Shown here: positions 26,341 through 37,869 of the stretch, one piece after another | Layout of the letters: every line of letters starts with the position of its first letter | Numbering within the stretch: position 1 is the first letter of the stretch | Assembly: GCA_025435555.1 (NCBI GenBank) | Contig: JAIWWG010000001.1 | Span: 496,001-560,000, forward strand | Length of the DNA: 64,000 bases | Direction of reading: 5' to 3' | DNA from: Chytriomyces cf. hyalinus JEL632 | Lineage: Eukaryota; Chytridiomycota; Chytridiomycetes; Chytridiales; Chytriomycetaceae | Translations under genes and position numbers: made by a program | The notes under the pieces: model-generated | Databases searched by the model: none | The model's input: the letters and a program-made list of their open reading frames with translations, nothing else | What the model was told of the DNA's origin: nothing

Positions 26341-26371
<31 letters not shown>

Positions 26372-26763
26372 AACGCGTCTCAAGGTCTCAAAATGGACGA
26401 GTGCTTGTTCTGGCATCGACTGACGGTTACTGCTCCATCATCAATTTCACGAAATCGGAACTTGGACAAGTGCATGCTGCGGCTGCGCCACTTGTCGAAA
26501 ATCAAAATCTGTTTACAACAACTGGGACAGATTTGCAAAAGGCGTTGAAAGAGAAGAATGGGCAAACTTTAGGCAGCTCTGTCAATCTGCTGCATTCTGG
26601 ACTCATCAAGAAGAAGAAAGCTGCAGTAGTGGTGGTGGTGGCACCTTCTGAAGCAGTCACGGGTCCAGATGAAGCGCGTGGAGATTGCGGGGAAGAAAAC
26701 AGGAAAGCTAATTGCACGGACGGTGGGGTTGTGGTGGGTGTGTGTGGAATGAATGAGGCGTGA
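24425..26763 (+). CDS. CAC2: Chromatin assembly factor 1 subunit p60 (CAC2/CHAF1B)
   Basis: A WD40 subunit of CAF-1, which deposits H3-H4 on newly replicated DNA. Seven exons: 24425-24595, 24710-24818, 24909-24935 (27 nt), 24995-25213, 25282-25963, 26026-26271 and 26385-26763, giving 610 residues. The N terminus MKAKTLQINWHDKMPLFSVAF matches the family start, so this ATG is preferred over one at 24323. WD blocks include LATAGGDHNIRLWNV, ILASGGDGTLILW, DIYDIVWSPDSNFVLAGCLDNSARIWNV, VQGVSWDP and NGRVLVLASTDGYCSII. An acidic Ser-rich insert lies between the fourth and fifth blades (about residues 215-325). Confidence 0.92.
26341..26369 (+). repeat. A29 homopolymer inside a CAF-1 p60 intron
   Basis: An uninterrupted run of 29 A lies in the last intron of CAC2, 15 bp from the 3' splice site, where a pyrimidine tract would be expected. 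The length is prone to sequencing error. Confidence 0.9.
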
Positions 26764-26989
26764 CTGAAATAACAACAACGAGACAAGTGGAATTTCGTGA
26801 TGAAAAAAAAAGGTGTAATGAAAAAAGAAGCGCTGTTTCCTTTGACACTTTTTGCAGTCACGTGGATAAGGACACATAAATTTTATTCAATTTTATTCAT
26901 TTGGGAGTGGCACGTGAGACAAACAAATGAAACCGTTTCTTTTTTACCCTTTTATCACTTCCTTTTCACGTTTCTAAACTCTCCTGAAA

Positions 26990-28246
26990 ATGACCACCGC
27001 TCTCGCCACTCGCTCTGAGCCTCCAACTCCACCTCTTCAGCAGCACGCAGACCAGTCCCCTGACTTGCCCAGCGCCAGGAGTGACGACGATGCCCCACCC
27101 CACACCCTGGATGCGAGCGACAAAGCTGCCATGGATCTCCTCCTGCTCCGCTCTTCCAACCCAAAAACGGAACCTGCGCACGTCTCACTCCCACCTCTGC
27201 ACTCTCTGTTGAAGCAGACTCAGCCAGCAGTTCAGTTTCAAAGGGTTCAGCACTACTCCACCTACCCCACACAAGTATATCTGCAACACCGCCGAATGAG
27301 CGCCACCAACAGCCCTGCTACTTCTCCATCATCGACCCCACTGGCTGTCCCTCCAATGGTCTTACCCTCCAACTCGAATTTGAATGTGAATGTGGGTCTT
27401 GGGCTTTCCGCAGCAGCAGCAGCAGCAACCGCAAACCGACGAATGTCAGTTTCATCTATCCACACATTCAACCACTTGGATGCGAGAAGAGGTTCCATGC
27501 CAAACCCGCAAATTCAGATGCGCGTTCCTTTTGTCCCATCTCAACCTCAGGTCCAGAAACGACCCCTTGAAAATCCCACCGTCTCGGCTGCGCAGCTACC
27601 CCCAGCCAAAAGAAGGTATTCAGTCGCGGCTTTCTATGGAAACAACTCTGCTGCGCCAGTTGACCAAAGACACCCATCGGTGGTTGTGAGTAAATTGCCG
27701 CGACAGCAGGGGCAACAACAAGTGATTGCTACGCCTCCTCCGATGCGGTTACCCATGTTTCACAACATGAGTCGGGCGTTGCCCGCAATGAATTCGCAGT
27801 ATCATCAGAAACTTGTTGTTCCATCGCAACCTGTGCCACCCCAAACTCAAGCGCGTCAAAATGTCGAAGCTCACCTTAAACTGCAACAACAGCACCAACA
27901 ACAGCAACAGCAACAACAGCAGCAACAACAACAACAGTTGGATTTGCAAGGAAAACAGTCACGCAGCAACTCCATTACCTCACTAATATCAAATGACTCG
28001 GACTGTGAAGACGACGAGCACAGTGGCGAGACCAAAGCCAACAGCAAAGTTTCTCATAAACTTGCTGAGCGTGTGCGACGGACCAAAATGAATGAAATGT
28101 TTGATGAGTTAAAGTCGCTGTTGCCAACAGAGACCTTTTCGGACGTGAAGACATCCAAACTGGACGTTTTAGCCAAGGCCATCGAATACCTCAGATCTAA
28201 GGACCAGAAACCGCAACAGCAGCAGCAATCTCCGGTGGAAAATTGA
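26990..28246 (+). CDS. Basic helix-loop-helix transcription factor
   Basis: A single exon of 418 residues from MTTALATRSEPPTPP. The N-terminal 330 residues are disordered and Pro/Gln/Ser-rich with one polyQ tract (near 27885-27937). The bHLH is near residues 350-402: SHKLAERVRRTKMNEMFDELKSLLP, a loop, then KTSKLDVLAKAIEYLRS. The basic region has the H/K-x3-E-R-x-R-R arrangement of E-box binders. No leucine zipper follows; the protein ends 15 residues later in a second Gln run. It is a nuclear regulator by family; its targets cannot be inferred. Confidence 0.88.
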   Translation: MTTALATRSEPPTPPLQQHADQSPDLPSARSDDDAPPHTLDASDKAAMDLLLLRSSNPKTEPAHVSLPPLHSLLKQTQPAVQFQRVQHYSTYPTQVYLQHRRMSATNSPATSPSSTPLAVPPMVLPSNSNLNVNVGLGLSAAAAAATANRRMSVSSIHTFNHLDARRGSMPNPQIQMRVPFVPSQPQVQKRPLENPTVSAAQLPPAKRRYSVAAFYGNNSAAPVDQRHPSVVVSKLPRQQGQQQVIATPPPMRLPMFHNMSRALPAMNSQYHQKLVVPSQPVPPQTQARQNVEAHLKLQQQHQQQQQQQQQQQQQQLDLQGKQSRSNSITSLISNDSDCEDDEHSGETKANSKVSHKLAERVRRTKMNEMFDELKSLLPTETFSDVKTSKLDVLAKAIEYLRSKDQKPQQQQQSPVEN

Positions 28247-28412
28247 GCATAATCGCCCTTGCTTTACTTTTTTGGGATATGCTTTTATTTTTTTATTTGC
28301 CAAGTCGTTGAAGTGTACAATAAAAACACATGTTGCATTCATTCTCTTCACGTGTTTTACGAATTGAGGCAATTGATCGCATGTGTTGATAGATTACAGT
28401 TCAGAAAATAAG

Positions 28413-29631
28413 TTAAACACTGTTACTCCGCACGCAAATGGCAGAGGTGGTCGAAAACGACTTATCCGTCCTTGCACCCTGAATCCAACCCGTGATTCCA
28501 CCGCCGCCTGGTCTCTCCACTGTATATGAGACTGTCGCTTTCACATAATGACTGCGCGTCACGAGTGAGTCGCCCAAGTACCAATCAGGTCCACACGTGT
28601 CCGACTTGAGTGCAAGCACACTTGAAATTTTGCATTCGGGATTTGGACGAGCTGGGTCGACTTTGAAGTTGAGTTTGACGGTTGTTTTGGCGACGGCTTC
28701 TTCGATGGTGATTCGTTTAAGATGCTGTTGTTTGGGGTATGCTGGGGATGGGGTACTGGAAGGGTTAGAAGATTCTGGGTTATCGAGGACGTCTGCCTGT
28801 TTTTTTGTTGAGCAACAACGAGGGAGTGAGGAGGTTGGAATGAATCCTGCGACAAAAATCCCAAAACTCACCACTGTCACTTTTGACACAGTTGGGGTCA
28901 TTCGAAGACTGCAAAAGACGAAACACAAAAGTCAACATCGCGCAGTATGTTCATTTTGGTGGGGGGCCTCGTACTCACTTGTATTCCGTCACCTCCTTCA
29001 GCAGGAATGTAACCGAGTCAATCCGATTCACACCCGCCCGAGGCCACAGCACCAACTGTAGGGGTAGTTTGTCCGCATTTGCACAGCTCGACGGAATCAA
29101 CATCTCATACTGCAACAGGTCATCGGGGCAAGTTCCTGGTGACACATTGAACTTGATACTCCTGGTTGGGTCTGTTTGGAGACGTACAACAGTGAAAGGG
29201 ATGGAATCGCTCGCGGCGGTGGAACCATCTTTGAATGTGAGGTGTGCAGATGCAGAATGGGACACTGAAAAGAGTGCCGATGCGGATGAAAGAGGGATAT
29301 CGGCTGGAATCAACAGTTCATAGATGGCGTCTGCGGGACCTGGGGAGAAGGTCGCTGAGCCTGAATGGATGCATTCGTGGATTGGGGCCGGCTTCTTTGC
29401 ACGAGAGCCAGGGATGGAACCCTTTGCCATTAACACCTTGTCTGCATCGACGTGCAGGATGGAACGCCAAGCGAGCATGACCGCAGTGACAGTGCCAGCA
29501 CCAGGAATACTCCTCACGACAGCACTTGGATTGGTGACAATCTCAATCCGTGCGTACAGTGCCGCGCCCGTGTCCGCAACGACGACGATGCTGTTGCTGT
29601 TGCTTTGTACGAGATGCAGCCGCACTTGCAT
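28413..29631 (-). CDS. Arrestin-like beta-sandwich protein (tentative)
   Basis: Two exons (29631-28979 and 28908-28413) give 382 residues. An optional 75-nt in-frame intron in the second exon (GTGAGT...AACAG, about 28862-28788) would reduce this to 357. The sequence is rich in alternating hydrophobic strands, has no TM or signal peptide, and follows an arrestin-like course: an N-terminal strand MQVRLHLVQ, a middle LLIPADIPLSSASALFSVSHSASAHLTF, then a second-domain start LPLQLVLWPRAGVNRIDSVTFLLKEVTEYK. The arrestin assignment rests on pattern only. Fungal arrestin-related proteins usually act in ubiquitin-linked endocytosis, but no PPxY motif is seen here. Confidence 0.5.
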
Positions 29632-29810
29632 GTTTGATTAATTTGTAAAATATCGAAATCACGCGGGCACACACAGGATTTTATGCCCGTTCTGAAGCAA
29701 GTGTTCGAATACGTTTGCGTGTTGCGTGTTTCTACGGTCGGTACGACGGGCATCGGTTTCACTGTTCTTTCTGTCCAGTACTTTCTGTTAATGTTGAGAG
29801 AGACCCTGGT

Positions 29811-29859
29811 GCAGCAGCAGCAGCAGCAGCAAGAGGAATGGATGGATGGATGGATGGAT
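29811..29859 (+). repeat. Adjacent GCA and ATGG microsatellites
   Basis: (GCA)n over about 29811-29830, then (ATGG)n over about 29838-29859. They lie in the roughly 560-bp intergenic interval between the arrestin-like gene and the debranching enzyme, in which no gene is supported. Confidence 0.85.
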
Positions 29860-30192
29860 CATGCTGAATGAATGAATGCGTAGTTTGCCTCTCTTTTCCC
29901 CGGCGTCATTATTGACAAGCCGTTTCTCTCAAGCAACATCAGTGAATGCTGTTTGGGAATCATCATTTTGAGTCTACCACGTTAATTGTCAGAGGCATCC
30001 CATCCCCCAAGGAAATACGCAGGCGTTGGCTCCAAACAAATCGTCGAGCAGGAATTTGCGACACTATTTGGTATTTCACAGTATTATTATTCTGCCCAGC
30101 CAGTGGGCAAACTTGTTGCGCAGTGAGTCATGAAATGATAGGAAGAATATCATGCATTTGCAATGCGTAAAGTAAAATAATATCACAGAATA

Positions 30193-33100
30193 ATGATTGT
30201 CTTTCAAGTACGGCTCGGGAGCGACGGCAGCCCAAGTGGCCAGAAGAAGGTGCATTAACAAAGAAAATGACACGCAGAACACTAATTCGAAACATCGGGA
30301 CAACAGTTTGTCCGGCTTCCGCCGCCGCGTGATTCAAGTCCGTTTTCCCTGAGATTTGTGCTCACGGCGGGCACGGCGGCGGCGACTGAAGACGCCGTCC
30401 TTTTAACAAACCATACCGACAACGCAAACGGGTTTTGACACCTTTTTTTTGGAGCGTGTTTTTTTTGTTTTATCTCGCGCCTTATGCAACCCTTGCAACT
30501 AGATTCGACCGTACGGTATTCAGAAAAGTTCCATTCGAATTCGGTCCCGACGGTCTCGGTGATGGGATTGTCACTCTTCGAATTACTTGTCCGGGCGTGT
30601 TTGAGTATCGTGTGGGTAGCGGCGAGGGAGGTGCTGTGGTGGTCGACCCTCGATTATCGGTCATGAATCGCCTGGTGGAAGATTCGCTGTCACCCCAAGT
30701 CGAGAAAGTGAGCAAAAGCGAGACGTTACTGCCACTCGATGCCATTTGTGTCTTGACTGTCATTCCAAAATGGATGCCAACTCTCGATAAATGGCCGCCA
30801 TTCTTCAAGTCTTTTGCCGATGCGGGATACAATATGATCCACTTTGCCCCCCTCAATACGCGCGGCGCGTCAAACAGTCCATATTCTATATACGACCAGC
30901 TGTCTTTTTCACATGATCTCTTTGACTCCGCGTATGATGAACCTGTCAAGGAATCGCTGTTGAAATCAATGCTGCTGCGAGCGCGTAACGAATTTGGAAT
31001 TCTGAGTTGCACAGACGTTGTTTGGAATCATACGGCTCACAATAGCCAGTGGCTGGAAGAGCATCCCGAGGCTGGATACAATTTACAAACTGCTCCTCAC
31101 CTGAGAGCTGCATTTGAGCTGGACGAAGCCATCTGCAACATGCACGCTGACTTGGAGTCGGCGGGAGTTTCAGCTTCTCTGAAAACGGAGGATCATTTGA
31201 CTCAAATCATGAATGTTTTCAAAGACACTGTTCTTCCCCGACTGAAATTGTGGGAATTTTACGTTATCGATGTTACGGCCTCCGTTGCATCATTTAAGCA
31301 CGAGTTTGTCGCTGGAGAAGAAGGCAGCTACGATCATGGATTTGTGTCTTCGGGGCTGCGCGTTTGGGCAGACACTTTGAAAAATGCAGCCGTATCAAGT
31401 TCCAACGTGGGCACCCGTTTCAACAAAACCGTCACCGTTTCTGCTGCTATTCCAATTGTTCAGCGTTTGACCCAAAAATCCGACTCGATGGAAACCGTCT
31501 TGAGAGTGTACACGAACATCTTAAACGAAATCAATGCGCCGTTTTACGCCGAGGCTGACGAAGATGTCAGTTACATCATCAAAAATGTCTGGTCACGAGC
31601 CCGATACATGCGCGTTGATCCACACGGTCCGCAGTTGGGACTGATTTCGAACAGGTACGATTTTTTTTTTTTTTTTTTTGCGTCAATGTGATGGTGGTGT
31701 GCTCATGCTTGCTCTTACAACAAAAAATAATAGAGACCCACTTGTGGACACGTACTTTACGCGCCTGCCTCTAAATACAGTCACAAGCAAATACCACGAT
31801 GACACCATGTGTCTGGCAAACAATGGCTGGATTTGGAACGGTGACCCACTTCAAAATTTTGCAGGCCCTGACAGCAAAGCTTACTTGAGGCGTGAGGTCA
31901 TTGCTTGGGGAGACTGCGTCAAACTGCGTTATGGAACCGGACCGGTACTTTTTTGTCTCTTCAACTTGTTTGTGATCTAATCAACCATTTTTTTTTCACC
32001 AGTCGGACAACCCATGGTTATGGGCTCATCAAAAAGCGTATACCGAAAAAATGGCGCGTCTATTTCATGGATTCCGAATTGACAATTGCCATAGCACGCC
32101 GATTCATGTGGCTGCGTACCTGCTTGATGCAGCACGTAAAATCAATCCCGACTTGTATGTGTTTGCTGAACTTTTCACGGGCTCGGAAGAAACCGATACA
32201 AAGTTTGTCAGTAAATTGGGAATCAATTCCTTAATTCGCGAAGCAATGAGTGCATGGGACCCTAAGGAGATGAGTCGCCTGGTTCATCGTTATGGAGGAA
32301 CGCCGATTGGTAAGAGGGGTTTTCCATTTTCTGTATAGCCAGGATTTATAATTGAACTTTTGCTGTTTTTTTTATTGAACACAGGCTCATTGACATCCAA
32401 GGAAGAATATTTCCCGCTGGATATGATGGGTCATCCGCTTGACTCCAAATTTTTCCAAACAGTTGAGGACTCGGAAGAAATTGTGGTGGATGTAAAGGGA
32501 TCAGCTCCACATGCGCTGTTTATGGATTGTACGTTGAAAAAAACTTGCTCGTTTGCCTTTGAAATGTGTCTTTCATTAATTTTCGTCTCATTCACAAAAC
32601 AAAAAAAAGGCACGCACGACAATGAGACGCCACACCAAAAAAGGACGGCTGAAGATACACTACCCACCGCTGCGCTAGTAGCCATGACAGCATGTGCAGT
32701 TGGAAGCGTCAAAGGGTTCGATGAGGTTGTTCCTGAACTGCTGAACGTGGTAACGGAGACGCGAAAGTACCGATTGGCAGAAGAATATGAAGGAATTATT
32801 CCAGCAAAGTCCATCCTTTTGGATCTTCATGCCAAAATGGCGCGGGAAGGATATACCGAGATTCACGTAAACCAGGAGAATGACGTGAGTGAAGCCATAA
32901 CTGCTTCGATGCATCGCCTAACGTGATTGTGGTTAACATCTATGCTACAGTTCATCTCTGTTCACCGTATCCATCCCATAACCCATGATGGTTATTTGCT
33001 TGTTGCTCGTTGCGCATTTTCCATGAACCATGGAGACAGTGTCCATAGCCCAATCGTCCTCCGTAACCAAAGTGTTCATGTGGTGGAAAGTGCGGGTCTG

Positions 33101-36100
33101 CGTGTGCAAGCCCACTTGAAAGATTCACATCATGAGCCGCCTTTCACCAGCCATGCCGACGATTTGTCTTCTGGGCCGTATGGACCTCACGATGCTCGTG
33201 CAATTGCAAATGCACGCGACGAGCGCGCTCGACTTCGAGGCCGAAAAACAATCGGTGCCATTGCTGGGCTTCCTTGTTTTCTAGATTTCAGTGCAGTCTT
33301 GACCACTCTTATAAAAACTCAAGAAACTTCCTTTGACGATGGGAACATGGAAACGCAGCTGACCATTAACGGTGGCGCGTTTTTACCGGGCAGTATCGTT
33401 CTCTTTCGTACTTGGATGAATGGGAGTGGATTGGACATGACGAACCCGGATTTCACTGCGAGTCCACTTCCATCTGCTCTTCGCACCGCTGTAAACTTGA
33501 CCACGCCCTCTGCAAATGGATTTGGTCAGAAACTGCGTTCTCCTATTCTTCTCAAGAGACTGGCACATCGCGGTTTGAACGAAACATCAGAAGAAGGACA
33601 ACTGGAAATGTTGTGGCGACTGATGGGCGTGAAAAATAAGAATCGCGGAGCCGAGATTATGCTTCAAATGGGAAGAGACTCTTTGGATGCCGGAAAGCTG
33701 TGGCTTACCAATGATCAGGGTAAATGGCCGCCTGGTCTTTGGGAGGCTGTTGATTGTTTAACGGATGCCGATATCAATATCGTTCTTTACCGTTGCGGAA
33801 ATGAAGAGGCTGATTCAATTGGTATGTCCTGACAGTTTCTCGTGCGAGCAGAACCGTTAATTTGATTTTGATGCGTAACAGGTGATGGAGCATACAATAT
33901 TCCTGGACATGGAGAGTTGCCATACTGTGGGCTTGAGGGCTTCATGTCGGTGATTGAAACGGTGGCAAGAGAGAATGATTTGGGCCATGCCATTTGCGCC
34001 AACTTGCGAGCCGGTCCTTGGATGATGGAATATGTAGTTTCTCGTCTCAAAAAGTGAGTCGACAACAAGAGCTTTTCCTTTCTTTTTGAAAGAAGTCTCA
34101 ACTAGTTTGGCCAGGTATTCTTCCCAGTCGCCAAATGTTGCAATGCTTGCAAAATGGTTTGAAGAGCGCTTTGAGATTATCAAATCATTCTCTCCATCGT
34201 ACATTCCCAAATACTTTTTGCAAGTCATCTTCCTCGCATCAAACGCAGTGCGCTACAAAGCCGTGTCAGCAATTATTGGAAAGCGTTCGAAATTCATTTG
34301 CCCAGATTTGGCAAAGGCCAGCAACGCATCGTCGCTTCAAGTTCTGTCGCAATCGCTTCTCTTGACAACCTATCAACTCTACGGACGGATTCCCACTACA
34401 GGTTTATTTCCACCAGGAAGATATCCAGATGCTCCATATAATAGCCCATCGGGTGCACCGAGTCTTGCCGCCGGTCTGCCTCATTTTGCGTCTCGTCACA
34501 TGCGCTGCTGGGGTCGAGATATTTTTATTGCTCTTCGTGGGCTGTTTCTGATTCCAGGCCACTACGATGCCGCCAAAAGTCATCTGATTTCATTCGGCAG
34601 CACCCTTCGCCACGGTTTAATTCCCAACTTACTTGACCAAGGAAACTATCCTCGCTACAATGCTCGTGACGCATCGTGGTGGTGGCTTTGGGGCGTCCAG
34701 CAGTATTGCAAACACGCGCCTGAGGGGTTACAATTTCTAAAAGTGGTTGTCCGCCGTAGGTTCCCGCCTGTCCGCAGATATCGTGCAGGAACCGCGGATT
34801 ACCTTGTGGTTGAAGAGTCGGAGGACGTCTCAGGAGACGAAGGGGACGTGTTTGTTGACACGAATGACGAGCGAATGTACAAGTATTCGAGCACGATTGG
34901 ACAACTGTGTCATGAGATTTTGGAGCGCCATGCACGTGGAATAGATTTCCGTGAGTGGAATGCAGGTCCACAGTTGGACCATGCAATGCAAGATGATGGG
35001 TTCCGTGTTTCTTGTCACGCGCGGTTTGACGATCAGAGTGGCATCGTTTTTGGGGGAAATCGCTTCAACTGCGGGACTTGGATGGACAAGATGGGTGATA
35101 GTGAGAAAGCTGGAACAAAAGGATTACCCGCGACGCCGAGAGATGGTGGGTCAGTTGAGATTGTAGGACTGTTGAAGGCGAGTTTGCGGTGGATTTCAGA
35201 AGATGTTTTGGTTTCGAAGGATTGGGAAGATTTTTTCCCTGCAAACGGAGTTGTTCTGAAAGGTATGTGTTCCGGAGGTTTGCTCTTATTTTGTTGGCAT
35301 AGGCTGAATCAAGGTCGGGTTCTCTAAATCAGGCACAGACAAGAAGAAGATTCTGTATTCGGATTGGAACCTCATGTTGAAAGATTCGTTCGAAAAATGG
35401 TATTTTATACCGGAAGGTAAGCTGTCTCTGAAGTTTGACATCAAATCGCCATTAACACGTTCATGTAAGACCCAGCAACTGATGATCAGTACGAATTAAG
35501 CTCTGTATCCGCGTTCATCAGTAAACGCGGAATTTACAAAGATACCCTCGAATCCTCTCAACCATACACGGACGTTCAATTCAGACCCAACTTCTGTGTC
35601 GCATTGGCGGTGGTATGCATTTTCCTCCGTTGCTACATGAATGGAAACGTTCTCATATTTCCATTCAGGCTCCAGAGTTATTCAATCCGGATCACGCCCG
35701 TATTGCACTGGAACAAATGAAGAAGGATATGCTCGGACCTCTAGGTACATAGGGGCATTTGACTGCTCATAGCCCAGCAAACTAAAATTCATTTAGGAAT
35801 GAAAACTCTGCATCCGTCGGATTGGGCCTACCGAGGCAACTACGATAACGCCAATGATTCCACAGATGGTACAGTTGCACACGGCTTCAACTACCACAAT
35901 GGGCCGGTATGTCAGAAACTTTTTTTGATTGCTTATAAGGAATAGCCTAAAATTATGTGTCCAGGAATGGGGATGGCTTGTTGGCTTCTTTTTGACAGCA
36001 TATTTGCAATTCAACGCGCATAGTTCAGGCTGCGAAAAGGTGACTTTAAATACTGATGCGAGGCCCAAAGAGATGCTAACTCAGAAATTGCAGGACAAAC

Positions 36101-36297
36101 TGATCCATTGGGTGCAAGGAAGGATGCTGAACCAAAAGCAGCACATCCGCAATCTTGTCGCGAATCCGTTTGCGGGTCTCCCAGAACTCACGAACGCCAA
36201 CGGAGAATACTGCCACCACTCATGCCCAACGCAGGCGTGGAGCTCAGCAACGCTGCTTGAGGCCGTTTCGGACGTGTGCGATCTGACTGGCAACTGA
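30193..36297 (+). CDS. GDB1: Glycogen debranching enzyme (glucanotransferase plus 1,6-glucosidase)
   Basis: A bifunctional enzyme that removes branches from glycogen in the cytosol. Sixteen exons: 30193-30249, 30307-30431, 30503-31654, 31734-31944, 32003-32309, 32385-32528, 32610-32884, 32951-33821, 33882-34053, 34115-35262, 35333-35416, 35470-35612, 35669-35744, 35797-35906, 35965-36039 and 36094-36297, about 1717 residues. The start [16 protein letters not shown] joins [16 protein letters not shown]. Transferase blocks include [38 protein letters not shown] (catalytic Asp) and [11 protein letters not shown]. The glucosidase half has [33 protein letters not shown] and [11 protein letters not shown]. 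The penultimate intron holds a TGCTAAC branch point. The total is longer than the usual about 1530, so some linkers are extended. Confidence 0.95.
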
Positions 36298-36404
36298 TGG
36301 ACTGTCAAAGTTCAAGACACTTGTCAAATTTATGGTTCACGTGATTTGGTGCCCTGGGAATAAAAATTTGCTTTCAGTCTGTCTCCCATCTCCACACGTT
36401 CATT

Positions 36405-37703
36405 CATGGCATCCCGAGCTGCAACAGCATTCAGCGTCGGGCGTCAGTCTTCGGGAAAGCGCTCCATAGCAGTACTACCGTTAGTTTGATGCAACGGTGC
36501 CGGTGTCTGAGAATGCAGAAACTTACCGACCCACTCCCACAGGCAAGCCACTGAGGACATCACCGTGAAGTGGGCCCTGCGGACGCTTACAATCATCACA
36601 GCGCTTTCCATCATCTGCATTGGTTGCCAAGCCTGGATAATGGCCAACCAGGTTGCCGTGAGACAGGACTTGACTACTGGCGCAGACTCTGACTCTGATC
36701 TCGACAGCATCCGGACGAACTTCAACATTGAGATAACGTATGAATCTCTCTTATTGCTCCGGTTTGGATTAGATCTGTGACACGTCATGATTCCAGGTTC
36801 CATTCCGTCTTTCTCGCTGCTGTCGGTTTCTGGTGGTTCATTACATGGAATGGCTTGATGCGGCAAAACACCATTCAGATAATCTCTGTCAACTTCTATA
36901 ACGTCGGCCTCTTTATCTACAGCATCACGCAAATATTTCAGCTACGCAATGACCTGGAGCAGATTCGACCTCTTCTTGCTGATCCCAAACTTGCTAATGG
37001 AAAGCCACTCTTCCTTGCCGCACAAATACTGCTACCGGTTATGATTGGCATCTTCATTCCCATCTACATTTATTTGACGATTCGTTTGTCAGCCGAATTT
37101 GGTTGGCGCATTTATCGAATCTCCGGTGGGGACATTGCAGTGGAGCGATTGCTGTTGGATTATCATATCTTTTTACTTCTCATGAAGTATGGGATCGTTT
37201 TTATGGTCGGCTTTACTGTGCTTGATTTGGTAAGACGTTTTGATTTGAACGGTCAGTGGCATCTTAATAACGGAAGTTGTTTTTTTCTTTTCAAACCTTA
37301 TCAGGCGCTAGCAAGTGTGTCATTCAATGGTTTGATTCTCATTCCAGTCCTTGGCGGCTTGCTGGGCATTGCGATATCAAGCGCAGGTTTCCTTGGCGTC
37401 CGACGTGAAAACGCGATTGTTCTGAGCGTATTTATTGCTGGAAGTGTTCTCGAATTCGTGTACATTACGTTCAGAGTGTACCTGGCTTATGCGCGGTCAA
37501 CTGATTTCGCAAACAACATCCAGCGTGCCGAGCTACCGTTTCTCATGTTTGCAGAAGTTTCGCTGGTGATTCTTGCGGTTTCTATTCTGTATGGGGTGGT
37601 GTGTTATCGTAATTTCGGGATGGGGCTGAAGGAAGTGCTTGACGCTGAGAGTAAGCTGCGCAACGGCGAGCAAGAGATGCGTGAGATTGACTTGGACGCA
37701 TGA
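36405..37703 (+). CDS. Multi-pass membrane protein, UPF0658 Golgi type (copy 1)
   Basis: Core exons are about 36532-36737, 36797-37229 and 37305-37703. The first coding exon is probably near the ATG at 36405, but no clean donor matches the required phase. About seven hydrophobic helices include FLAAVGFWWFITWNGLMRQNTIQIISVNFYN, LPVMIGIFIPIYIYL and FVMVGFTVLDL-type segments, ending MGLKEVLDAESKLRNGEQ...EIDLDA. The W(D/N)G(L/V)M-x2-N-x-(I/M)-Q block and helix pattern resemble the fungal UPF0658 Golgi membrane family, whose function is unknown. The next gene is a clear paralogue with the same intron positions. Confidence 0.65.
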
Positions 37704-37869
37704 GATGCAGGCGCGTGTGTTGGAGGCAGTCGTTTATAGGGAAGCAGCAGAAGCGGGGTGCATAGAATGACTTTTGGGTAACAACTAATTTTAGCATGTT
37801 TGAAGAAAAACGATCTTTGATTCCAAAGTCACAATTTTTGTTGCAATCACTCTCTTCAAAGTGGACAGA

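Noticed and set aside
30435-30502. A hydrophobic signal-like start for the debranching enzyme
   Set aside because: It begins with TTG and is intron sequence. Two upstream exons (30193-30249, 30307-30431) supply the true N terminus.
36040-36093. An in-frame 54-nt stretch in the debranching enzyme read as coding
   Set aside because: It has a GT donor, a TGCTAAC branch point and an AG acceptor, and skipping it restores the family sequence.
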